From Gambelia wislizenii (Eukaryota; Chordata; Lepidosauria; Squamata; Crotaphytidae): a stretch of 64,000 nucleotides of DNA. Numbering within the stretch: position 1 is the first letter of the stretch; each line of letters starts with the position of its first letter. Below are positions 33,841 to 45,457 of this stretch, in pieces. Where the stretch lies: positions 163,839,001 to 163,903,000 of the forward strand of contig JAUMIR010000001.1 of NCBI GenBank assembly GCA_030847615.1, read 5' to 3'. The notes beneath the pieces were generated by a model, which worked only from the letters and a program-made list of their open reading frames with translations, was not told the origin of the DNA and made no database searches. Position numbers and translations under genes: made by a program.

Positions 33841-34760
33841 CTTTATACAAATGAATGCATCTTTCTACTCCTGACTCCTTACCTTCCGTACAGATCCTTG
33901 TCTGAGATCCTGCATCAGAGTCTAAAATTCATAACTTTATGATTCCACAGCTACGTCCCTGACATGCAACCCATCAAGTGAACTATGATGATGCTTATCA
34001 GGGCATCCTGCCTAGTGTCCTGTTATGCAATGGAAGTTCCCATTGTGCACAAGTTCTATAGTGTTTTGTTGACCATTGCACAACGGGGTCCCATAGCACT
34101 CTGATGCCCATTTCCCAAAAGGAGCCAGGGTGCAATGGCCTAGCTGTTGGCTCCATTTGCAAAATGGTCCCAGAGATGTTGCTATGTCTTTACTGCCCAC
34201 CTGAAAGCATTGTGCAATGTCACAATTAACCTTGACATGGTTGGAAGTCCATTTACAACGACAAAAATGCTGAACAGGTTGCCAGCCCAGTGGCATCACT
34301 TGGATTGGTGTCATTCAGTGTGGTAACTCATAGTATCACCCCCATGGACCGCCTCCCATACCAGACTGTACAGAATCCTTAGACATCCCAGCAATCTACG
34401 CACAACTTTGAAGGTCACCAAAAACCTCAGTTTGGAACAGGAACAAGAAGGAAGATTTGCCTGGCTTGACAGGGTGCCAGGGATTTTTTTTAAAAAAATC
34501 ATAAATTTCAGCAGAAATACTGCACAAATTGTTTTTTTTATAGACAGTCATTTTGGTGTCACCCACTTCTGATGGTGTTGCCTGGTGCGGTCTGCACCCT
34601 CTTAATGACACCACTGTGCCAGCCTATATTTATAGTTCATACCAGGGTCAGGCTGAAAAAAAGACTGAGGATCTTCTCTTTCCCTAAATGCTCTTTATTC
34701 TTGCCCTGCTTCTGTTGATGACACCATGATTTCCTCTTTTCCCCCTTGGCATAAAAATGT
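33841..34760. other. Intergenic, no gene recognised
   Basis: Minus-strand frames of 63-100 codons occur here without recognisable domains. Confidence 0.5.
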
Positions 34761-34767
34761 CTCCTTT

Positions 34768-35290
34768 CTTTCTTAATATTTATTTATTTTATATCCTGCT
34801 TTTCTCTCACATGGGACCCAAAGTGGTTCACACCATATGTTATAACAATACAGCTAAAGACAATCTGGAATACAATTTTATTTTTTAAAAAAGCATTAAA
34901 TACAATCCTCTTAAACAGAACATTATTTTAAGACAGTTACAAGCACATTGAACCTGACTCATTGCACTACCTCCAACCAGATTAGAAATGGAAGACCTGT
35001 TTAATTAGGAACGTCTTGGCCTCTGCTGGCAGAAGGAGAGCAGGGAGGGGGCCAACCGAGCTTCCCTTGGCAGAGAGTTCCACAGCCTGGGAGCAGCCAC
35101 TAAGAAGGCTTTCTCCTGGGCCCTCACTAGCTGTACCTGTGAGGGTGGTGGGACTGAGAGAAAGGCCTCCCCCAAAGATCTTAAACTCAGGTGGGCTTGT
35201 ATAGGGAGATATGGTCTTTCAGATAACCTGGAACTGTATAGGGCTTTATAGGTCATAACCAGCACTTTCTTCCTTCTACATCCCAAATAG
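34768..35290 (-). mobile_element. L2/CR1-type LINE 3' end with coding remnant
   Basis: The + strand begins with a TATTTATTTATTTTATATCC tail inverse. The minus-strand frame at 35005-35286 reads KVLVMTYKALYS then AFLVAAPRLWNSLPREARLA, the C-terminal signature of L2/CR1-group reverse transcriptases (TYKALxG, PRLWNSLP). Confidence 0.75.
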
Positions 35291-35708
35291 AGAAATCCAA
35301 CTAGGTGTTTTTAAAGAGCATTTGGTGGGATTCTTGTTTGTCTTGATATGGTTTGCAATGGCTATAACATTATTATAAATATGGGACAAATAACACCCTC
35401 CCCCTTTATAAGGAAAGGGATTTTCTTATAAATACAGCATGGAGGGTTGGATTAAGACATGCTGAATCTCTAAATGACGTCAAGTTTAAGAGGCCCCATT
35501 GCATTACTGAAACCAAATATGCATTATTGTAACAGACTTCTTTTTGGTATATGTGTGTGCTGTGGGGAGGCAGTATTAAGAGGCTCCAAGCTATAAGTTG
35601 CTTAGCTTGTATGTGGTTAATACCATTTAGGTCTAGTATATGAGACTTTTCATATGTGTTTAATTAAACAGTGCCTACTTTTCATTCACAGGTTGAATCC
35701 CAGACTTT
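35291..35708. other. Intergenic, no gene recognised
   Basis: AT-rich, no repeat or exon identified. Confidence 0.5.
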
Positions 35709-35711
35709 TAG

Positions 35712-36112
35712 TAGAATCATAGAATCATTGAATTGTAGAGTTGGAAGAGACCACAAGGGCCATCCAGTCCAACCCCCTGCCACACAGGAAATCATGATCA
35801 AAGCATCCCTGACAGATGGCCATCCAGCCCCTGTTTAAAGACCTTCAAGGAAGGAGACCCCACCATGCTCTGAGGGAGTGTGTTCCACTGCTGAACAGCT
35901 CTTACTGTCAAAAAGTTCCTCCTAATGTTGGGGTGGAATCTCTGTTCCTGGAGCTTGCATCCATTGCTCCATGTTCTAGTCTCTGGAGCAGCAGAAAACA
36001 AGCTTGCTCCATCCTCAATGTGACACCCCTTCAAATACTTAAACAAGGCTATCATAGCCCCTTAACCATCTTTTTTCCAGGCTAAACATACCCAGCTCCC
36101 TAAGTCTTTCCT
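35712..36112 (-). mobile_element. CR1 LINE 3' fragment, about 400 bp
   Basis: Begins TAGAATCATAGAATCATTGA on +, then CCAGTCCAACCCCCTGCCAC and CTCCTAATGTTGGGGTGGAA. The minus strand retains coding for HPNIRRNFLTVRAVQQWNTL, the CR1 protein end. Confidence 0.9.
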
Positions 36113-36114
36113 CT

Positions 36115-36203
36115 GTAAACTGTAAATCCCCGGATTTCCTCGGGTGGAATCATGGCAGTTAGAGTAGAATCATAGTGTTATAATTGTGTAGGGCAAAATG
36201 AGC
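36115..36203. repeat. Hairpin MITE, copy 5, half element
   Basis: Right half only: ACTGTAAATCCCCGGATTTC, TCATGGCAGTTAGAGTAGAA and ATAGTGTTATAATTGTGTAG. It abuts the CR1 fragment. Confidence 0.65.
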
Positions 36204-36416
36204 TTCCTAATGTGTTAATTTGGCCAAATACAATATCTTTTGAGGTCTATAGTCTCCAATGGTCAAAGAACAGGGGGGAGAAGAGGTCTCCTTGACCTTG
36301 AAAACTATTGGTTGGTTTGATTCGTGCGCAAATCCACTCATGGCATCTTTTGGGAAACCTTCTGCCCTCTTGCAGTTATGCCGTAACAAAAAGCTGTACA
36401 GTATAGGGTATATATG

Positions 36417-36421
<5 letters not shown>

Positions 36422-36474
<53 letters not shown>
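36422..36474. repeat. (TA)n(TG)n microsatellite
   Basis: About 15 TA units followed by 11 TG units. Open frames across it are artefacts. Confidence 0.97.
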
Positions 36475-36689
36475 ATGCTTGTTGCAGAAATATGCAAGCT
36501 TGCATATATATGCAAGCAATATGTATATATATGCTTGTTGCAGAAATGTAAGGGTTGTGCCAAAAAGAACAACCATCCAGACCTGAATGCACCTCTCCAG
36601 TAAAGTTCCCACATCTGTAAACTATGAAGGAAGCCCTGTCCGTAGCATATTGTTGTGAAGGAACTCTAGATGGAAAGATGGGAAAGCCA

Positions 36690-37400
36690 TTTCCTCTGGC
36701 GATGCGCTCGCTGGAGGTGAGGAAGGGCTGTACTGTAGTGGCAACGCCAGGGCGAGCCACTAGGTCGTGCTGTTGGACAAGAAATGCCCCTCACGGCGCG
36801 GTGCGTCCCCCGCTCGCCGGTCCTGCTCCTCCTCATTCCTTTGCGGAGAGGCTGAGCGGGAGGAGGCTTCAAAGGACGCCCTCCGCTCGGTGGGGCAGAG
36901 CTCCCTCGACGGCAGGGAAAGCCCAGCCCGGGCGCCTGAGACTCTAGCGGAGTCGTTGGGGAAGCAGCGGTGGGGTGCTATCCGGCTGGTCCAAGGGCGA
37001 GCCTTCCCCGGAGGATGCCCGAGCGCCCGGGCCAATAGGGACCGTCCAGGAGCCAGAGGCAACCCGCGCCGAGGAGCTAGCCGCCCGCCCGCCCAGGACC
37101 GTGTACGTGGTTGCTTTGAGCGTTAGAGGCGGGGGCCCGGAGGACTGGGGGAGAGAGGCGGGGGTCCCGGCTGGCCAGGGTCCCGGCTTCCCGACTCCCC
37201 CCTTCGCGTCCGGGCTCCATCCTAGCTGCTCTCGCCCACCTAAGCGCCAGCGGGCAGGGCGCTTTGCGCGGAGAGAGATGCGCGCCCTTGGCCGCCTGGC
37301 TTGGTTTTCTTTGCGCGGCTGGAGCGGGTCGTTTTGCAGATGGGTCTGGTCACAGGCGTGGCGGGATGGTTTGGCTCCGGAGACCAGGGTTCGAATCCTC
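36690..37400. promoter_or_regulatory. CpG island 1
   Basis: A GC-rich, CpG-dense stretch with frequent CGCG, GCGC and CCCGGG-like strings. A donor-like CTGGAG|GTGAGG is at about 36714-36724. No coding match was found: open frames run on both strands, as expected in GC-rich DNA. It could be the promoter of an uncharacterised non-coding transcript or an alternative COL12A1 5' exon. Confidence 0.6.
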
Positions 37401-37500
37401 CCTGGGCCAGGAAAACCCACTGGAGGATGGCCTTGGGCAGGTCACACACTCTCAGCCTCAGAAAGCCCCCTGATAGGGACTCTCTAAGTCTGAAAGCAAT
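37340..37500 (+). repeat. tRNA-derived SINE with clear B box
   Basis: GGTTCGAATCC at 37388-37398 is a textbook RNA polymerase III B box, followed by AAAACCCACTGGAGGATGGC and CACACTCTCAGCCTCAGAAA. It lies at the edge of CpG island 1 and is internally shortened. Confidence 0.78.
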
Positions 37501-37795
37501 TGGTAACAGACGCCTGTCTGTGCGTTACTAAACACACCCACACACACACCCTCACAGTAGGGTGGGCGGTTCAGCCAACTTTTGCCGTCCCTGCCCATCC
37601 TTTCCCCAAGCAAGTTAGGTGGTGTGAGAAGGGAGCTCTCTGTCTGCGGATTACTTGCTGCACTTTTTCGGGTTACCATGTGCTTCCTAGCGGAGAGCGT
37701 TTCCTGTCCTTCATCCCTGGAAGGGTTTTTATTTTTATAGCTGGGAGGATAACCTTTGTGTGTCTGCCCAATGCCAGCTTTCAGGGGCGCTGCTG

Positions 37796-38037
37796 GTTTT
37801 GTGTGCCTTCAGAAGTTGTTTCCAAGTTATGGCGACCCCAAGAGGGACCGATGGCAAGGTTTTCTTGGCCTGGTTTGTTCAGAGGGGGGGGGTTGCCTTT
37901 GCCTCCCTCTGAGGCTGAGAGAGTATGACTTGCCCAAGGTCACCCAGTGGGTTTCCATGGCTGAGCTGGGATTCAAACCTTGGTCTCCAGAGCCATAGTC
38001 CAGTGCTTCAACCACTGTGCCACACTTGCTCTCACTG
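37796..38037 (-). repeat. tRNA-derived SINE, full-length-like copy
   Basis: On + it begins TTTGTGTGCCTTCAGAAGTT and contains CTCTGAGGCTGAGAGAGTAT, AAGGTCACCCAGTGGGTTTC and GGGATTCAAACCTTGGTCTC. Confidence 0.82.
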
Positions 38038-38039
38038 TC

Positions 38040-39980
38040 GTGGAGGTAACTGTCTTATGGTAGACTCTTGTCTTGGGCATTTGGAATCAGTGGTGCAGCT
38101 ACTGGGCTTAATGGTCTTAGCCCCCCCCCCACCCCCTTTTGATGGCTTTAGATGAATTACTTTAGCTACTTCATAATATGGTGTTAAGTTGGTGCAGCCA
38201 CATTTGAGAGCCCTTCTGCTCCTTTTCTTGAGCTAGAGTCCTGAATTCTGCCATGGTATATTTTCCCTGAGTGCACCACTGTTCATACCAGAGCAACAAG
38301 TATGAAGGAAGGAGGCCGTGGGCTGGCTGGTCCCAACTGGAGTAGACCCATGGGGTAATGAGTCAGCATATCAGTAAATCCCATTGATGTCATGGGTCTA
38401 GTAGTGGGATTCAGGCCAAAGTGTCTGAGATGTGACACTTTGGACTGTCTGTGTCAGTTTACCTGGGTGATGTTTCTCCATGCAACACATGAAAGAACGA
38501 ATGAATATCCCTGCACATAGATAGTGCCTTTAGTCTAGTTTTCCAGTTGAAACACTAGTTTTCTGTGTACAGGGGGTATCCTTGAAGGAGCATTCAGACA
38601 ATTTAATCTCCCATCTGCAGTTTGAAAGTGGTTCAGCCTCTATATATGAATTTCTGAAGAACACAGATGGCACAGTGCAGGTTCACTCTCTTTCTTCAGG
38701 TGAGCTCCCCCCCCCATGGCATCTGGTTGGCCACAATGGGAACAGAATTCTGGGCTAGGTCTGCTTCAGTATAGTTTCTCCTCTCTGAGAACTTGGCCTT
38801 AAACTCTGAGAAGGTTGTATTGTCTTTACCAGCTGCTTTCTATCTGCTCTTGGGGTAGTAAGTTGCAAGGATATATGTTTTTGTATTATGTTTTAAATGT
38901 GCAGTTATTTATTATGCTCTTTCATGGGGAGATGAAGCACAGGAAGGTGAAGTTTATTACTTATTCCCAGACCAACCATTCCATCTTCAGCCTCCTATAA
39001 AGCATATATTATACTTCTGTGAAGTTATTCACCAAACAATCTACCAGTAATAGGCAACTGTCACTATTCATAATGGTGGAAGACTTAGGTGGTTGTTGCC
39101 ACTGGTTGGATTCTGATTGCTTTTATTTAGACTTCAAGTGGTAGGATGTTCTCGACAATCTCTCTGGGAACCCCAAGTCCTGTTCCAGTGTACTGGTTCT
39201 ACCCGAAGAGTCTCCACTGATATTAAAAGATATGTCAGATTGAGAAAAACTATGAGAAAACTCTGTGTAAAAGTGGGGGGAAGTCACTACATTCTTCACA
39301 GGTTGGTTGGAATCTGATTTCCTCCAGTTCCAAACCATTATTCACCCAACAAATTGTGGGTTGCCTGGGCAGGTGGGTACTGCAGCAACCTTTCTTTTCT
39401 TTCCCATGGGCATAAAGTTTTCATTTGGTTTTAATGACAAACTGTTGACGATTTGAAGGTAATTTGTGCGGTAGTCTCTAGGAAATGCTTTTTGCCCACT
39501 TTCCCCACACTTGGGGTGAGCGCTGAAGAGTTCTTCACTGCAGCATCCAAAAATGCACATTCAGGCACATTGATCCTTCAGTTTTGGATTTTTTTTCCCT
39601 GCCAGCACTTGTAGCATCTTGTTTTCCTTCATCCTTCCCCATCTATAGTCATGTTTGACCTAGCTGCTTGTTGTTCTGGATAGAAAAGCGTGCGATAAAC
39701 TTTGCTAGGAAAGTCACCTGTGGATGCGTTGGGAATTGTTTTTTATTATTGTTATTATTTGGAGACTTTTTCTTTTTCCGGTGCTTGGTGGGTGGGAAGA
39801 GGGGGACCACTCCCCTGTGATTGTCAGATGTTCTGGCAATATCAACAGGCAAGGCTGAAAAGTTGGTCTGATAGTGGAGACTGAACACAAGCTGCCTCAA
39901 AGGTATCATTTCTCCACTAGCTTTCAGTAACACAGGCTTATGGTCTCTCTTCTTGGCCAGCAATTGCAGGGAATTGCAGA
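38040..39980. other. Intergenic, no gene recognised
   Basis: C-runs at 38120-38130 and 38706-38714. The string ATGGGTCTAGTAGTGGGATT near 38391 is a repeat scrap. Frames of up to 104 codons have no known domains. Confidence 0.5.
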
Positions 39981-39983
39981 CTT

Positions 39984-40197
39984 GATTACACTACACTGTC
40001 ATACTGCTATTATTACACTTTAACTGCTATGGCTGCCTCCTGTGGAATTCTGGAGTTTGCAGTTTAGGGAGGCCTAAGAGCTCTCAGGCTGAGAATGCTA
40101 AATGCTTCTCCCTAAATTGCAAATCCCAGGATTCCACAGGAGGCAGCCAGATGAATTAGTGGAATAATAGTGCTATAATAGTGTAGTGTGATAATCC
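39984..40197. repeat. Hairpin MITE, copy 6
   Basis: Left GATTACACTACACTGTCATA and right TATAATAGTGTAGTGTGATA are inverted. The centre has CTGGAGTTTGCAGTTTAGGG facing CCCTAAATTGCAAATCCCAG. Confidence 0.8.
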
Positions 40198-40601
40198 CAA
40201 GTAGCTCTTGTCAGTCATCTCTCAGCTTTCTTGCTCAAAACACCATGGGAGAAGCCTGGCCCACGTGACAGCCAAGGAGGAAAGGCTGAAGCCAGGCTTC
40301 TCGTCACCAGCCCCTCCATGCCTTTGCAGGGTTGGGGTGAGACGACTCTGCCATTGGTAGTGAGGAGCCAGACTACTGCTGCTCTGAAAAAAAAAAGCTG
40401 ATTAAAGGGTCCAACCTTCCCAATGGATTTGCAAGTGGGTGGGAATCCAAGAACTTGAATTGGGTTGCAAACTGGACTGGGGCTGTAAGCTTTTAGTCCC
40501 CACCCAAGGAACTCAGTGAAAAGAATAGTAGTATCATGGCACATTTCCAACTGCTTATTCCTACAGATGCCTGGATCAAAGTAGAGAAGAGAGTAGGAGA
40601 A

Positions 40602-40815
40602 GTGGTTGTGTTCCTTCAAGTTGTCTCTGACTTATGTCAACCCTATGATGGGGTTTTCTTGGCAAGCTTTGTTCAGAGCGGGAATTTACCTTTGCCTGCC
40701 TCTGAGGCTGAGAGAGTGTGACTTGGCCAAGGTCACCAAGTAGGTTTTTCTTGCCGAGCAAGGATTTGAACCCTGGCCTGACACTCAAACAACTGCACCA
40801 TGGCTGGTTCTAGAG
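40602..40815 (-). repeat. tRNA-derived SINE
   Basis: On + reads GTTCCTTCAAGTTGTCTCTG, CTCTGAGGCTGAGAGAGTGT, GGATTTGAACCCTGGCCTGA. Slightly shortened. Confidence 0.78.
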
Positions 40816-41742
40816 GGGTATACTGGTTAAAAAAAACTGGCAGGGTGTCAAAAGAAAGTGGAAGGGAGGATGGTGGTAAAATCTGAGGAGAGAAAGTGGC
40901 GTCCCTCCACATCTAAAATGTCTGTTTTTCTCCATGGGAATGGTACTGTATTTTGCAGTTTTGTGGAAACCTCGTGAACAAACACCAGTGAGGGGCTTGT
41001 TAGTACGACTGAATCCAGAATCCCCTCAGGTGTGTGCAAGTGTATGAATGTTATTTTATAACTGGTTTGTGCTCAATTTCGCCCTGGCTGGTTTCCAGCA
41101 TGCCTGGATTTCCAAGACAAGGGATTTCAATAGTCATAACCTCCCCACCAAGTGTATTTATGTATGTACATACATGTGTGTATGTAATAGTGTGTAAACA
41201 CAGACACGTGTGTGTATTTATGTGTGAGATGTATATCCAAACACATACAGATTCCCTGAAAGCGATTCCCTACCTCACCCCAAACCTTCCTAGGGGAGAG
41301 TTGAATGTCACTAAAGTTTTCCTAAAATAGCTGGGTGTTTCCACTTCAAAACACCCCCTCCCCTCAACGCCAAATAGAAAAGCTGCCTTGAGTCTCAATG
41401 GTGGGGAAAAGGCAGGATAGAAATGAATACAACAACAATAGCGTTCCCTGAAATGTTGGTGGTTTCCAGTGGTATAGGCCTAGTACAAAAAAATGAAATT
41501 TAATTAAAAAAAATTAAAATCAAAAATCCCATTTTGTGTTATTTTTATTGGGCCAACCAAAAGACACAAAACACATTACAGTACTTTATGCTAGTTTTCA
41601 AAGCTTCTTCATCTGTGGCAGGAAAGTGATCATGTTTTGGTCACAGCCTCCACATTTTTGCTTTGAAATGATATAAGAAATGTGTGTAGAATAAAAGGCC
41701 ACCTGTATACACATCCATCAGCTAACTGGGAACCAAGGCTAT
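40816..41742. other. Intergenic, LINE-tail scrap only
   Basis: GCCTTGAGTCTCAATGGTGG with GGCAGGATAGAAATGAATAC at 41382-41440 is an L2/CR1-type LINE tail. A mixed (TGTG/CACA) tract lies at 41160-41250. No gene seen. Confidence 0.55.
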
Positions 41743-42045
41743 TATAGAATCATAGAGTTGGAAGAGACCTCAAGGGCCATCCAGTCCAACCCCCTGCCAT
41801 GCAGGAAGACACAGTCAAAGCACTCCTGACAGATGGCCATCCAGCCTCTGCTTAAAAACCTCCAAAAAAGAGACTCCAGAGCATTTCACTGCCAAACAGC
41901 TCTTGCTGTCAGGAAGTTCTTCCTATATGTTTAGATGGAATCTCTTTTCCTGTAATTTGAACCCATTGCTCCCTCTTTTAGTCTCTGGAGCAGCAGAAAA
42001 CAAGCTTGCCTCATCCTCAGTATGACATCCCTTCAAATATTTTAA
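41743..42045 (-). mobile_element. CR1 LINE 3' fragment
   Basis: Begins TAGAATCATAGAGTTGGAAG on +, then CCAGTCCAACCCCCTGCCAT and GAAGTTCTTCCTATATGTTT. Confidence 0.87.
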
Positions 42046-42222
42046 ACTTGTAAATTGTTTAATTTCTTTTTCAATTTTATATGTATAATGGGATTCTAAC
42101 TTTGGACTGTTTTTTTTAACCTGTATTGCTTTTATAATGATGTTGACCGCCTTGAGTCTCATTGGTGGGAGAGAGGCAGGATAGAAATGAATAAAATAAT
42201 GATACATAATAATATTACAACG
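42046..42222 (+). mobile_element. L2/CR1-type LINE tail
   Basis: Has TTGACCGCCTTGAGTCTCAT, GAGAGGCAGGATAGAAATGA and a short ATAATAATATTA tail. Abuts the CR1 fragment on its left. Confidence 0.65.
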
Positions 42223-42399
42223 AGGCAATAAAGCTTGGCTTCTCCGTTTGCAGTTACAAAGCGCCCTTTCCCCTTGAGAACTAACTGTATTTGCCTTGAG
42301 ACCCGTACAGTATTTGCCTCTGTCCTATATGGGGGCCTCAGGCTACCAATGTTGGATGAATAAAATGACTGTGTTTCCTTCAGCTTTTGCTTCGGAGGC

Positions 42400-44040
42400 T
42401 TCCCCCAGGGTGAGGCTCTCCCTCAGCTCTCCACTGGGTTGCCGTCGGGGAGTCCAGCGCGGCTTCCTTTTGGCAACCGCCTCAGCCAAGGGACTGCCGC
42501 GCCTCGGCTGCCGCTTGGCTCCGGAGCCGAGAGCCAGAAGCGAGCTACGTGTGTTCTTGGCTGGGCCTCCATTGCCCCCCTCGCCGCCCTCTCCCTCAGC
42601 ACCCCCGCCCCCGCCACCCCTCCGCCGCCTCAGCCCTTCTTCCCGCGCGTTGCCCTCCTCGCGTGGGACTCCTCATGCCTCAGGAATGCGGCGAGGTATG
42701 CGCAACTTTCCACAAGGCGCTGAGAGTCCCGCGTCTCCTTTTGAGCGAAGGAGAAGCGCGGGGGGTGGAGAGGAGCGCATAGATCATCCCGTGGCAGCCA
42801 TCCACCTTTTCCCGCCGCCGTTTCGTAACCGCTTACACGAGACACACACACACCCCAGTCGGGAGTAGGGAACAGCCCTCTTATTTTAAGGCGCAAGGTT
42901 GGGGAGAGGCTCTTCCCACTTGGAGAAGGCGAGGCTTCCCTGACGGAGCTCGCCTGGGAGAAAGAAGCGGCTCCTCTTCTCGCCTCAGCCTGGCTGCACC
43001 CGCTGCCTCCTTCCCCTTCTCTCCAAAGGTGGATTCCCCTCACCCTCCACCAACGCGCCTGCTTGAATTGAGGGGGTCTCCTCGTGTAGCAGCAGCAGCG
43101 GGGGTGCCGCCTCAGCCTCCATCCCAACCCTGCCGCCAAAAGGTCTGTGGTGCGTGCGGCCGGAGGAAGGGTGGAAAGCCCTCTCCCCCCCCCCTTTGTA
43201 GGGAGGATTCCTTTGCCGCCTTCCGAAGCCAGCCGCGGTGTTTCTTACGGTTGTGGGGTGTGTGTGGGGAAGTGGGGTGTTGCGCGCGCGCGTGCCTAAG
43301 TCGAGCTCCGTCCTCCCCCCCCCCGTGCGCGCGTGCCAGCTGCTTTCCCGCCTTCGTCTCGCGCTTGGCAGCCTGGGCGCAAAGCCTGGGAGGTCATTAG
43401 ACAGTGGAGCGCCCAAGGCTGAGGTCCACCCAGCTCCCCTGAGGGACCTCAGCCTTGGGCGCTCTGCCTCTCAAAACCATCCCAGGTCGACTCTGGGACC
43501 AATTTAGGCGGGCACCCAAAGACTTCTTACAGCCCTAGCTTACCTTCTCTTGTGTCCCCCACTCCGTGAATTTTTTTTTTGGGGGGGGCGCCAAAGTCTA
43601 GAAATCCCCCCTCTTTTTTTTTTCTTATCCCATTTTTTTTTTTGGCGCTTCTGTTTAATCCTAAAAGAGGAGGGGGGAAAAAAGAAAAGAAAGCGGGTAC
43701 CATTTCTCTTTGGAAGATTTTTCCTCGCCTTTCTTCATCCCGCCCCGATTTGAGGGCTCTCTGAGCGGCTGAGGCGTGGTAGTAAATCCCGCGTACCGTT
43801 TTTTTGGGGGGGTTTGTTTGCGAGGAATCGCCGTTTTTCACTTCTAATGGATGCTGGGTTGTCACGGGAAAGAAACGCTTTCCCTCCCTCTCAGTCCTTT
43901 CTTCTGCAGTAGCTCCTTATATGTCCCTCTTCTCTCCTTGTTGCGAAGCTTTTCAGCCGCCGTGGGAAACGCGCGCATTTCTTTGCTCTTTTTCAGGGAC
44001 GTTTTGAGTCGGGTTTGGTGCTACGCTAAGGCTCTTTTGA
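42400..44040 (+). promoter_or_regulatory. COL12A1: CpG island 2, candidate COL12A1 promoter and 5' exon
   Basis: The densest CpG region of the window is 42.40-43.45 kb, continuing more weakly to about 44.0 kb. It lies 6-8 kb before the COL12A1 signal-peptide exon, in the right place for a non-coding first exon. No TATA box was assigned and the exon 1 donor was not identified with confidence (AAAAG|GTCTGTGG near 43142 is one option). Homopolymer T and C runs occur at 43310-43330 and 43567-43640. Long open frames on both strands here are composition effects. Confidence 0.6.
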
Positions 44041-44114
44041 CCTAAGACCAGCCTAATCTTTTATTTTTAAATTATGGTTGTGATCGTGATTGTGCGCGAG
44101 ATTATTTTTTCCGG

Positions 44115-44238
44115 ATTTCGACTGCAGTCCACACGACACAAATAATCCAGTTTGAAACCGGATTCTTTGCCATAGCTCAGTCCTATGGAATCCTAGTCGT
44201 ACAGCGCCCCCCTTTGGCAAACCAGGCTGTCCTTTTAC
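44115..44238. repeat. Hairpin MITE, partial copy 7a
   Basis: Starts TCCACACGACACAAATAATC like the complete copy just downstream but stops after CAGTCCTATGGAATCCTAG, so only the left half is kept. Confidence 0.7.
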
Positions 44239-44247
44239 AGCCACTCA

Positions 44248-44457
44248 TCCACACGACACAAATAATCCAGTGTGAAACTGGATTCTTTGCCAGGACTCCT
44301 TCCTGATGCATCCTGGGATTTGTAGTTCCACAAGCTCTTTTGCCTTCTCGGCCAAAGAGCGCCGGTGCCTCGCCAAACTACAAATCCCGGGATTCCGTAG
44401 GAGGGAGCCGTGGCCAAGAATCCCGTTTCAAACTGGATTGTTTGTGTCGTGTGGATG
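44248..44457. repeat. Hairpin MITE, copy 7b, complete
   Basis: Left TCCACACGACACAAATAATC and right GATTGTTTGTGTCGTGTGGA are inverted. The core GGGATTTGTAGTTCCACAAG faces CAAACTACAAATCCCGGGAT. Confidence 0.85.
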
Positions 44458-45457
44458 CCTCTGCTTTTGGCCCGGGTGACGATGCTCGTCTAATCGTCCT
44501 TGAGGTTGCAACGATTGGAGAAAGACCGCTCCCCTTGAAAACTTGCAGCTGGCAGCAGAGAAGTCCAAGAAATCGTTGTTAAGGATTTGAGAGAGAATTG
44601 GCTGTGGTCAAAGGAAAGGGGTTGGTGGTAGAGGAATTCCAGTCTGGTGGCGGGGCGAGGAAGAAAAAGATGCTTTTACTGTTTTGCTCTCCGCTGCTTT
44701 CCTCCCGGCGCTGCTCACAAGGTGGCGCTCTAAGCTCACGCAAAACACCCCCCGACCCAAACGGGGCTCTCCCACCCGCTTTTCTCCCTGCCCTGCTTTA
44801 AACCCCTTTGAAGGGCATTTATAGTGAAGCCGTTCATCGGTATCCAGGGCGTTCATTTGTTTCCTGTCACGGTGCGAGCAGTTTAAACGCGTGAAAGTTA
44901 GGAAATGCCTAAATGATCGGATATAAGGGCGGAGGTCGCCAGGGCTGGGAGGAGACGGCTAATGGGGTCGGCTGGTCCTGCGATGAAAAAGCAAGACTGG
45001 TTGACGTTTTGTTTATTTATTTCTCATTGGCTTGATGCCTGTGAAAATTCTGGGTCTCCAGCTCTTGCAACCTCACCCCCCGAAAAAAACCCACAATTCA
45101 TTAGATAGTAATTAAAAATAGGGCATGTGTATCTCCTCTTGAGCATCAGCTGTTGGACAGGAACCAGGAAGGCATTGTCGAATCTTGTCAGTTTTTATAT
45201 CGCTGTTGCTTTGGTTTTGGATAGCTGGTTGGTTCTTTAAAAAAAAAATCGTTAAATAGGACAGAACTATTTATCCCCCAAGCTGTTAATCACCTTATGA
45301 TTTATAGCCAACTGTGTTGCTCTCTGTGGTTTGGTCTTGGCAACATTAATAATTTAAAGTTACTGCTTAATTACGTACAGATTCGCTCTCTCTTTCTTTC
45401 TGTTTTATCAGTCCTAATAAAGGGCATGCTGAAATTAAGTTTAAAACAAACAAACTT
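44458..45457. other. COL12A1 upstream/intron 1 sequence, no feature recognised
   Basis: GC content falls from the island edge. No repeat end or exon was identified. Confidence 0.5.

Noticed and set aside
36207..36760. Long frames across the (TA)n(TG)n tract on both strands
   Set aside because: The open frames exist because the dinucleotide repeat contains no stops; composition is purely repeat-derived (YIYIYI, THTHTH).
37388..37398. Possible tRNA gene at the B box
   Set aside because: No cloverleaf or matching A-box arms; the flanks match the SINE family seen seven more times.
36760..37490. Overlapping frames of 100-170 codons in CpG island 1
   Set aside because: They occur on both strands at once with Pro/Arg/Ala-rich composition typical of GC-rich DNA, and no domain is visible.
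42296..43416. Frames of 123-190 codons in CpG island 2
   Set aside because: Same composition effect; no match to COL12A1 or any family I know.
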